Below, piece after piece: positions 1-5,072 of a DNA stretch of 7,705 nucleotides. The stretch comes from a bacterium (GTDB lineage: Bacteria > Chlamydiota > Chlamydiia > Chlamydiales > JAFEGQ01): positions 1 to 7,705 of the forward strand of contig JAKBAF010000056.1 of the NCBI GenBank assembly GCA_021809305.1, given 5' to 3'. Under the pieces are notes generated by a model. That model was given only the letters and a program-made list of their open reading frames with translations, was not told the origin of the DNA and made no database searches. Each line of letters opens with the position of its first letter. Position 1 is the first letter of the stretch. Made by a program: the position numbers and the translations under genes.

Positions 1-8
1 GTAGGAAT

Positions 9-647
9 ATGGCTGAGTTGAAGGGTGATGGGGCCGGAAATGAGGTCCGGATCGGCTTCTATGGCGGAACATTTGATCCTATCCATCTTGGGCACCTCAA
101 TTTGGCGCTTGCGCTGATGGAGGCGGCTCGGCTTGACGAGGTCTGGTTCTGCCCCGCAGGGAGATCTCCTAGCCGCTTGGGAACATCCGCTACCGCCCAG
201 CATAGGCTTGCTATGACCGAGCTTGCTTGCAGCGCAATCCCTGGATTTCGAGTCATCGACCTTGAAATCAAGAGAGAGGGTCCCTCCTACACGATCGACG
301 CTTTGCAGGAGATCTTGGCTCTTTTACGCAAAAGAGAGGAGAGATCAGAACTTCGTCTCTTGCTTAGTGACGAGACGGCTATAGGGTTTGCCTCATGGAA
401 AGAGGCTAGAGAAGTTATTAAGTTAGCTTCGCCTCTTGTGGGTCGCAGACTCATTGCTGCAACGGATGCCCCGCGGACAGGTGATCCTATACTCGATGCT
501 GCTCTAAAAGATGGGTATATCAGTACGCCTTTATTCGAGGTCAGTGCGACCAAAATTCGTGAGAGACTAAAAGACGGCCGCTACTGTGGCCTTCTTGTTC
601 CGATGAGCGTTCTCGACTATATTGCCAAGCATAATCTCTATTGTTAG
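9..647 (+). CDS. nadD: Nicotinate-nucleotide adenylyltransferase (NadD), divergent
   Basis: Predicted cytosolic enzyme that joins nicotinate mononucleotide to AMP from ATP, giving deamido-NAD in NAD synthesis. The 212-residue product has the nucleotidyltransferase alpha/beta phosphodiesterase signature GGTFDPIHLGH at residues 19-29, an HRLAM stretch near 65-69, the NadD-like GPSYTIDAL at 91-99, a C-terminal SATKIRERL (179-187) matching the ISSTxIR nucleotide-binding motif, and a typical VPxxVxxYI ending. Length is normal for the family. Two usual NadD motifs are altered: PPHK reads SPSR (53-56) and the IIGAD stretch reads LLLSD (117-121), so activity or substrate preference may differ. Directly downstream is rsfS, the commonest partner of nadD in bacteria, which supports the call. 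The start is uncertain: ATG 9 is preceded by AGGA at very short spacing and the frame is open to the window edge. Another NMN-adenylyltransferase-like activity is possible. Confidence 0.86.
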   Translation: MAELKGDGAGNEVRIGFYGGTFDPIHLGHLNLALALMEAARLDEVWFCPAGRSPSRLGTSATAQHRLAMTELACSAIPGFRVIDLEIKREGPSYTIDALQEILALLRKREERSELRLLLSDETAIGFASWKEAREVIKLASPLVGRRLIAATDAPRTGDPILDAALKDGYISTPLFEVSATKIRERLKDGRYCGLLVPMSVLDYIAKHNLYC

Positions 648-664
648 CGTTTAATCCGAGAGAT

Positions 665-693
665 TTGGTATTATTGCTTACGTTTTCTACAAG
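665..693 (+). promoter_or_regulatory. Weak candidate promoter for rsfS
   Basis: TTGGTA (665-670) and TACAAG (688-693) are separated by 17 bases, each matching four of six sigma70 consensus positions. It lies between nadD and rsfS and would put the hairpin at 697-750 in the rsfS leader. This is a visual match only; rsfS could equally be transcribed from upstream of nadD. Confidence 0.25.
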
Positions 694-696
694 CCA

Positions 697-750
697 CTTC
701 TCATGGCGAGGTTGCCTTTTTTCGAAGGCAGCCGAGTAACACATGAGAGG
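697..750 (+). other. Two-tier hairpin in the nadD-rsfS gap
   Basis: The inner stem pairs GGTTGCCTT (710-718) with AAGGCAGCC (725-733) around a TTTTCG loop, nine pairs with one G-U. The outer stem pairs 697-705 with 742-750, around TCTCATG/CATGAGA, nine pairs with one G-U. The tiers are joined by a 4-base and an 8-base internal loop. It ends 28 bases before the rsfS start. No U-tract follows, so an ordinary intrinsic terminator is unlikely; an RNA-level element, such as a leader structure or processing site, is more plausible. Confidence 0.45.
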
Positions 751-778
751 CGAGCTCTAAATTTAGCGAAAGAGAGAG

Positions 779-1162
779 ATGCCATTATCTTCATTAGAAC
801 TTCTTCGTAAGCTCGCTCAGGTAGTTTATGATAAGAAAGGCTTTAACATCATTGCTCTCGATGTTAGGGGTCTCTCCTCCATGACCGACTACTTTCTCAT
901 CGCAGAAGGGCACGTCGAGCGCCACGTTATTGCAATGGCTAAGGCTATTGAAGATGAGCTCAGCGAGTCAGGCGAGAAGGGCGTTCTCATCGAGGGTCTT
1001 GAATCTGGGGACTGGGTTGTTATCGATGGCTGGGAGGTGGTGGTCCATCTTTTTGTGCCCTCGCTTAGGCAGCACTACCAGCTAGAGAGGGTTTGGCAGC
1101 AGGCAAAGCTTGTTGAGCTCGGCCTTGATACCTCAGAGGAGGCAGGAGAGTTTGCTTCTTGA
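779..1162 (+). CDS. rsfS: Ribosome silencing factor RsfS (Iojap/YbeB, DUF143)
   Basis: Predicted cytosolic translation repressor. Family members bind ribosomal protein L14 (uL14) on the 50S subunit and block subunit joining when nutrients are low. The 127-residue product fits the family over its length: an N-terminal helix, ALDVRGLSSMTDYFLIAEG (26-44) as the conserved core strand and turn, a helix with HVIAMAKAIED (49-59), then the diagnostic GDWVVIDGWEVVVHLFV (77-93) and RQHYQLERVW (97-106). The last 20 residues are a short acidic tail. The ATG follows a purine run AAGAGAGAG that is only a weak Shine-Dalgarno and sits against the start. It lies 131 bases after nadD, and the nadD-rsfS pair is widespread. 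In C. trachomatis the homologue (CT769) precedes fabF, as here. Confident call. Confidence 0.96.
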   Translation: MPLSSLELLRKLAQVVYDKKGFNIIALDVRGLSSMTDYFLIAEGHVERHVIAMAKAIEDELSESGEKGVLIEGLESGDWVVIDGWEVVVHLFVPSLRQHYQLERVWQQAKLVELGLDTSEEAGEFAS

Positions 1163-1197
1163 GAGGGGCGGAAGCGTTGCCCGCGAAAGCCCTCTCA
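1160..1197 (+). terminator. Hairpin overlapping the rsfS stop codon
   Basis: TGAGAGGG (1160-1167, which includes the TGA stop) pairs perfectly with CCCTCTCA (1190-1197). GCGG (1168-1171) can pair with CCGC (1181-1184) inside, leaving a GAAAG bulge. The G+C-rich stem directly at a gene end suggests a transcript 3' end or stability element. No run of T follows, so intrinsic termination is uncertain. CATCA at its 3' edge (1196-1200) could instead pair with TGATG at 1215-1219. Confidence 0.35.
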
Positions 1198-1270
1198 TCA
1201 AATGGTCTTTCGTCTGATGGGCGCCACTTTTCCTTCATCTGAAGTTGCGCTTATTGAGGATCGAAAATAT

Positions 1271-1283
1271 ACTGGCAGCCAGT
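1271..1283. promoter_or_regulatory. Short perfect dyad upstream of fabF
   Basis: ACTGG-CAG-CCAGT is a perfect inverted repeat with five-base arms, 57 bases before the fabF start and next to a TTGATA (1286-1291) that could be a -35 box. No good -10 lies at the right distance. It may be an operator half-site pair or chance. Confidence 0.2.
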
Positions 1284-1339
1284 GATTGATAGTAGTTTGC
1301 TTTATTGATTGGCAATATCTCTATAACTAGAGGGGGCTC

Positions 1340-2596
1340 ATGAGTCAAAGACGTGTTGTTGTTACGGGAATGGGATTGGTCTCGTGCTTTGGAACGGACA
1401 TCAATGTCTTTTTCGATCGCCTTCTCAAAGGTGATAGCGGCGTTGAGCCGATCACAGAATTTGCCTGTGATGATCTTCCTACGCGTTTTGCTGCGTGGGT
1501 CAAAGACTTTCAGCCCGGCGACTACGTCGACAAAAAGCTTCAGCGGCGCGGCGATCCCTTCTTGACCTATGCCGTCTATGCCGGCAAACGCGCTCTTGAA
1601 GATGGGGGACTGCTTGGGGCAGATGCCCTGCGATCACTCAATCCTGAGCGCTGTGGTGTCCTTATTGGTTCGGGTATGGGAGGCATGACGATGTACTCCG
1701 ACACCGTCAATGTTTTAACAGAAAAGGGCGCAAAAAGGGTTACCCCCTTCTTTGTCCCCTACATCATCACGAATATGGGAGGCGCTCTCCTCGCAATCGA
1801 TGTCGGCTTTGAAGGGCCCAACTACTCGATCTCTACGGCTTGTGCCACGAGCAGCTATAGCGTTATTGCTGCGGCTGATCATATTCGCAACGGCACAGCG
1901 GATCTTATCTTGGCGGGCGGTGTTGAGGGGTCTAAAACGAGAGTTTGCCTTGCGGGCTTTGTTGCTTGCAAAGCCGTCTCGGAGCGCAATGAATCCCCTA
2001 AAGAGGCCTCGAGGCCATGGGACCAGGGTCGCGACGGTTTTGTCCTTGGCGAGGGAGGAGGTGTCCTCCTGCTTGAAGAGTTAGAGCACGCCAAAAAGCG
2101 CGGCGCTCGTATCTATGCAGAGTATCTTGGCGGGCGTATCAGCTGTGATGCCTTCCACATGACAAGCACGCGCGAAGATGGATCTGGCATTGCCAAATGC
2201 ATCGAGGCGACAATGCGCGATGCGCATGTGTCTAAGGAGCGAGTTAATTACGTTAATGCTCATGCGACCTCAACTAAGCTTGGCGATGAGGCTGAGCTGC
2301 GCGGGCTACTTAATGTCTTTGGCAATCAAACCAAGAAGCCCTGTGTCAACGCCATCAAGTCAATGATTGGCCACGCCCTAGGTGGCGCTGGTGCTTTAGA
2401 GCTTATCTGTACAATACTCTCCCTTAACCGAGGCATTCTTCCCCCGACAATCAACCATCACAATCCTGACCCTGAACTTATTTTGGATGTCATTCCAAAC
2501 ACGGCGCGAGAAGTTACAATCGATGTGGCTCTTAAAAATTCCTTCGGGTTTGGGGGTCACAACTCCTGCATCGCCCTCTCTCGCTTTCAGGGGTAG
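1340..2596 (+). CDS. fabF: Beta-ketoacyl-ACP synthase II (FabF/KAS), plant-plastid-like
   Basis: Predicted cytosolic condensing enzyme that extends acyl-ACP with malonyl-ACP in type II fatty-acid synthesis. The 418-residue product is full length for the family. The Cys-His-His catalytic set is intact: Cys168 in STACATSS (165-172), His308 in NAHATST (306-312) and His345 in SMIGHALGGAG (341-351), with the conserved Lys340 just before. ASRPWDQGRDGFVLGEG (223-239) and the closing GFGGHN (403-408) are also present. CATSxY, NAHATST and GFGGHN are the forms I recall from plant plastid KAS I, in place of CTSGxH, NAHGTST and GFGGTN in E. coli FabF. ATG 1340 has a strong Shine-Dalgarno, AGAGGGGG, at 1329-1336. 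The gap from rsfS is 177 bases. The Nudix gene follows after five bases, as in the C. trachomatis CT770-CT771 pair. Confidence 0.96.
   Translation: MSQRRVVVTGMGLVSCFGTDINVFFDRLLKGDSGVEPITEFACDDLPTRFAAWVKDFQPGDYVDKKLQRRGDPFLTYAVYAGKRALEDGGLLGADALRSLNPERCGVLIGSGMGGMTMYSDTVNVLTEKGAKRVTPFFVPYIITNMGGALLAIDVGFEGPNYSISTACATSSYSVIAAADHIRNGTADLILAGGVEGSKTRVCLAGFVACKAVSERNESPKEASRPWDQGRDGFVLGEGGGVLLLEELEHAKKRGARIYAEYLGGRISCDAFHMTSTREDGSGIAKCIEATMRDAHVSKERVNYVNAHATSTKLGDEAELRGLLNVFGNQTKKPCVNAIKSMIGHALGGAGALELICTILSLNRGILPPTINHHNPDPELILDVIPNTAREVTIDVALKNSFGFGGHNSCIALSRFQG
2588..2593 (+). promoter_or_regulatory. Ribosome binding site supporting the TTG start of the Nudix gene
   Basis: CAGGGG forms the last sense codons of fabF and sits eight bases before TTG 2602. 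The frame contains no ATG or GTG between an upstream stop at 2533 and the Nudix domain, so this site decides the start. It suggests translational coupling to fabF. Confidence 0.6.
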
Positions 2597-2601
2597 TTTC
2601 T

Positions 2602-3036
2602 TTGATTAGGGCAGCCCTTGAAGAGGCCTTCGGCATCATCCCTCTTCGAGAGGAGGGCGGTGAGTGGTTTGTCTTGCTCGTCAAGAAAGAGGGCGGGGAA
2701 AGGGGCCACTGGTGGGGCTTTCCCAAGGGCCACCCAAATACCGGAGAGTCGCCGTCAGCGTCGGCTGAGCGTGAGCTTAAGGAAGAGACGGGGCTCGATA
2801 TTCGACATCTCATTGCCACACCCCCGCTTATTGAGATCTACGACTACCGCCACGAAGAGGGTATTCAAAAAAAACAGGTGACCTACTTTCTTGCTGAGGT
2901 CGCTGGAACCCTTCAACTTGAAGCACAAGAGATCTCAGATGCCAGGTGGTGGCCGCTGCGACAGGCTGCAGCGGAGGTTACCTTTCCCGGAGCTAAGGAG
3001 CTCTGCCATACAATCGAATGTTATTTATTTCTTTAA
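2602..3036 (+). CDS. Nudix hydrolase, probable diadenosine tetraphosphate (Ap4A) hydrolase
   Basis: Predicted cytosolic Nudix enzyme, likely cleaving Ap4A to ATP and AMP. The 144-residue product carries a perfect Nudix box GX5EX7REUXEEXGU at residues 43-65, reading GHPNTGE, then seven residues, then RELKEETGL; its glutamates bind the catalytic metals. It is preceded by HWWGFPKGH (36-44), the form typical of bacterial/animal-type Ap4A hydrolases, and followed by a conserved ARWWPL (near 114-119). Length is normal for this small family. Translation starts at TTG, five bases after the fabF stop, with its Shine-Dalgarno inside fabF. The C. trachomatis neighbour of fabF, CT771, is the same type of enzyme and from memory has been shown to hydrolyse Ap4A, so position and motif agree. 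Exact substrate is inferred; mutT-like housecleaning is the main alternative. Confidence 0.9.
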   Translation: MIRAALEEAFGIIPLREEGGEWFVLLVKKEGGERGHWWGFPKGHPNTGESPSASAERELKEETGLDIRHLIATPPLIEIYDYRHEEGIQKKQVTYFLAEVAGTLQLEAQEISDARWWPLRQAAAEVTFPGAKELCHTIECYLFL

Positions 3037-3052
3037 TCTAAGAGAGATTGCC

Positions 3053-3628
3053 ATGACAGCCATACCTTTATCGATTCGCTCTACTGCAAGACGCAATGCA
3101 TCGCCTATCATCTCGTCTGGACCTCTCCAATTGCTTGCAACACTGCTGGCTGCTGCAAGCCTTCTTGCCCTTACCGCGCAGGTTGTTCTTCCGCTGCCCT
3201 TTACCCCAGTTCCAATTGTCTTAACCTGTACCCTGGCCGCTCTTTACGGCCCCCTCCTCGGCCCTAAAATGGCAACCCTTGCCATACTTACCTATCTTGC
3301 AGAGGGAGCTCTCGGCGCCCCTGTCTTTAGCGCAGGAGGTGCTGGTCTCGTACACCTTTTTGGTCCGACGGGCGGCTATCTTGCGGGCTATCTTCCTGGT
3401 GCCCTCCTCTCCTATGCCCTTTACTATCGGCTTGGGGCAGGCAGTCTCTCCCTTCTTATAAGCCTCTTTATCGGCCATTTTCCTATTTACTTATTGGGCT
3501 CTCTCTGGCTCTCCCTCTTTGTCGGCTTCAAATTTACCCTTATTGCAGGTCTTATTCCCTTCCTTCCAGGCAATTTTCTTGTCTGCCTTCTTCTTAGTTC
3601 TTGCCTCCCAACCCCACGTTCCGTGTAA
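3053..3628 (+). CDS. bioY: Biotin transporter BioY
   Basis: Predicted inner-membrane biotin uptake protein, the S component of ECF transporters, which can also act without its own ATPase genes; none are seen here. The 191-residue product is very hydrophobic with about six membrane segments. Family signatures are PLPFTPVPIVLT (47-58), GLLGP-like YGPLLGPKMA (65-74), GAPVFSAGGAGL (88-99) and FGPTGGYLAGY (103-113). Near the C-terminus, PFLPGN (169-174) stands where BioY usually has PGDxxK: the Asp is Asn174 and the Lys is Val177. The frame is open back to 2891, but ATG 3053 is chosen because AAGAGAG lies six bases upstream, the Nudix stop is 16 bases away, and an earlier start would add residues encoded inside the Nudix gene with no BioY character. 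It is probably co-transcribed with fabF and the Nudix gene. Confidence 0.93.
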   Translation: MTAIPLSIRSTARRNASPIISSGPLQLLATLLAAASLLALTAQVVLPLPFTPVPIVLTCTLAALYGPLLGPKMATLAILTYLAEGALGAPVFSAGGAGLVHLFGPTGGYLAGYLPGALLSYALYYRLGAGSLSLLISLFIGHFPIYLLGSLWLSLFVGFKFTLIAGLIPFLPGNFLVCLLLSSCLPTPRSV

Positions 3629-3670
3629 GGCTCGCCTGAAAGGGAGAGAGCTGCAGCTAGATCATTTAGT

Positions 3671-3695
3671 GGCTCGGTAGTGCCTTTATTTATTG
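3671..3695 (+). terminator. Weak possible terminator after bioY
   Basis: GGC (3671-3673) and GCC (3682-3684) can close a small imperfect stem followed by the T-rich TTTATTTATT. The stem is short, so this is a weak candidate. A 10-base palindrome, AGCTGCAGCT, lies upstream at 3649-3658. No better terminator was seen in the 226-base gap. Confidence 0.2.
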
Positions 3696-3724
3696 GATCA
3701 ATTTTTGTAAATCACTTTAAAATA

Positions 3725-3752
3725 CAACTGATTTTTAATTAAAAAATAGTTG
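3725..3752. promoter_or_regulatory. A+T-rich 28-base dyad upstream of the 405-residue gene
   Basis: Arms CAACTGATTTTT (3725-3736) and AAAAAATAGTTG (3741-3752) flank an AATT centre. Ten of twelve positions are Watson-Crick pairs, with one G-T and one mismatch. It lies about 55 bases upstream of the -10 box at 3810. A regulator or nucleoid-protein site is plausible; as an RNA hairpin it would be weak. Confidence 0.4.
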
Positions 3753-3762
3753 AAATGTAATT

Positions 3763-3806
3763 AAGTTTAGTTAGCATTAAGTTTTAAGACGTATCCAAGT
3801 TTTAAA
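3763..3806 (+). repeat. Three AAGTTT(T)A direct repeats in a promoter region
   Basis: AAGTTTAG (3763-3770), AAGTTTTAAG (3779-3788) and AAGTTTTAAA (3797-3806) start 16 and 18 bases apart and lead up to the extended -10 at 3807. The spacing is not far from two helical turns. They occupy the place of the missing -35 box and could bind an activator or repressor. The low complexity of this A+T-rich stretch makes chance a real alternative. Confidence 0.3.
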
Positions 3807-3815
3807 TGCTATAAT
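3807..3815 (+). promoter_or_regulatory. Extended -10 promoter for the 405-residue gene
   Basis: TGCTATAAT is a perfect extended -10 (TGnTATAAT). There is no good -35 at 16-18 bases upstream (AGACGT at 17), which is usual for extended -10 promoters. Transcription would start near 3822, giving a leader of about 33 bases with GGGAG (3839-3843) as Shine-Dalgarno, 11 bases before ATG 3855. Confidence 0.65.
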
Positions 3816-3854
3816 TATTAAGTAGCCCACTGTAATACGGGAGATTTAATAATT

Positions 3855-5072
3855 ATGGAAGAGAGAGCTTATATATATGATACTTCTTCAGCCTCTGCTG
3901 CTAGCCATGGTCCGACGTTGCAGAGTCGCAGCGCCTTTAATGAAGAGGTTGCAATTGATATCTTTGATGAACCTACTGAAACCGCGAAAACTGAGTCGAC
4001 AGTAAGAGGTACATTCAATAGATGGGCACAGCGTGGAGTGACTGGTAGCAGGTGGATCCAGAGTGTTGATAACAACGCCAACAAGGTGATGGGGCAGGCA
4101 GAGGCAGGTGTAGCGTATCTGAGCTCTCAATCCTTTCTTCCTTCGGAGGCAGCAGATGTTGTCCGCTCTGCACATGAGAAAGTTGTCGAAGCTCAGAAAG
4201 CCGTCGAGGAAGTGCGCCAGTTGGACTCCTTGCGCTACGCTGTTGAGGCCACCAAGATTCTCTCCCTCTACACCGCCTACAGCGAGCTTGAAAAGGGGTT
4301 AAAAGATCTTCAGCTTGGAGCTCGAGCTTACAGGATTGCTAACCATGCGCGTCTGCTCCGGGCTGGGATGCGCCTTGGTGAGGAGGCAGGAGAGACGGTT
4401 CAGGCCATGCACTCCGTTGCAAGAGGCATTCAAAATATCGCTCGGGTTGAAGTGTTTGGCGATTACGGAACTTATGTTCGAGCGGTGGCTGATGTGGGAA
4501 GCGGGCTCTCTAGAGCGCTTCATAGACGAGATGAGGCGAGGATCCTCTCAGCCTGTGATACAGGCAGCCCAAAGGCTGATCTCCAGTGGTTAGCGAGCCA
4601 GCTGGAGCTCTCCGAGGAGGAGAGAGAGGCGATTCAACGTGTCATTGCAGGTACAAGTGACCTTGAGTCAGGTGAACGCATCGACTATGAGCCGATGTGC
4701 GACCTTGTCAAAAAAGACAAGGAGGCAGATCTGGAGGCCATTATTGGGAAGAGGGCAGTGGCCATCATTAAGGATCTTGTAGGGAAGGATCAAAGGGGGG
4801 AGCCACGGATTAGCGATGAGGCGGTTATGCAATTAGTTAAAGAGGCAATAGCTGACCATCAATATACGAAGCGCAAGGAGTTGCTTGCTACTGGCGCCTC
4901 GCTTGCAAGCTTTGGGCTGGCCTTGGCCCTCCCTGGGATTGGAGTGGCAGCGACAGGATCGTTTGCTCTGCGAACTATCTCCTTTGGAGCATCAGCTAGC
5001 GTTTGGGTAGATGGCCTTAGAGAGCCTGCGCTGCCTAGCCTAGAGGCGGAATGGAATGGCACTTTTCTCTAG
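3855..5072 (+). CDS. Unrecognised helical protein with C-terminal hydrophobic segment; candidate effector
   Basis: I do not recognise this 405-residue protein. The first 25 residues are rich in Ser, Thr and Ala (TSSASAASHGPT at 10-21), of the kind seen in type III secretion signals, and there is no Sec signal peptide. Residues about 96-200 are strongly helical with alternating charged and Ala/Val/Leu positions, possibly coiled coil. Residues 235-335 are charged and helical. Residues 343-385 are hydrophobic in two parts: LLATGASLASFGLALALPGIG (split about 343-363), then a weaker Ser/Ala/Gly/Phe stretch, separated by few polar residues. That bilobed layout recalls chlamydial inclusion-membrane (Inc) proteins, though here it is C-terminal and the second part is weak. 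It has its own promoter in an A+T-rich region and ends tail to tail with the F-box gene, sharing CTAG. ATG 3855 is supported by GGGAG. The secreted-effector role is inference. Confidence 0.8.
   Translation: MEERAYIYDTSSASAASHGPTLQSRSAFNEEVAIDIFDEPTETAKTESTVRGTFNRWAQRGVTGSRWIQSVDNNANKVMGQAEAGVAYLSSQSFLPSEAADVVRSAHEKVVEAQKAVEEVRQLDSLRYAVEATKILSLYTAYSELEKGLKDLQLGARAYRIANHARLLRAGMRLGEEAGETVQAMHSVARGIQNIARVEVFGDYGTYVRAVADVGSGLSRALHRRDEARILSACDTGSPKADLQWLASQLELSEEEREAIQRVIAGTSDLESGERIDYEPMCDLVKKDKEADLEAIIGKRAVAIIKDLVGKDQRGEPRISDEAVMQLVKEAIADHQYTKRKELLATGASLASFGLALALPGIGVAATGSFALRTISFGASASVWVDGLREPALPSLEAEWNGTFL

Noticed and set aside
648..778. Possible tRNA or small RNA gene in the nadD-rsfS gap
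   Set aside because: No cloverleaf arms or T-loop GTTCRA sequence are present. Only the two-tier hairpin can be supported.
1322..1327. TATAAC as a -10 box for fabF
   Set aside because: It is only 12 bases from the start codon, so the transcript would begin within or after the ribosome binding site, and no -35 fits.
1752..2084. 110-codon plus-strand frame inside fabF
   Set aside because: It is a shadow of the strongly conserved fabF frame, and its Arg/Ser/Leu-rich product is typical of out-of-frame reading.
2532..2819. 95-codon minus-strand frame across the fabF-Nudix junction
   Set aside because: It covers the conserved fabF C-terminus and the Nudix box on the other strand. The product is rich in Ser, Arg and Pro and resembles no family.
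2891..3052. Longer bioY frame starting at ATG 2891
   Set aside because: It would overlap the Nudix gene by more than 140 bases, and the added residues are charged and unlike BioY. ATG 3053 has a Shine-Dalgarno-like AAGAGAG and suits the family length.
3888..4175. Minus-strand frames opposite the start of the 405-residue gene
   Set aside because: No ribosome binding site or promoter is visible on that strand, and the plus-strand gene has both.
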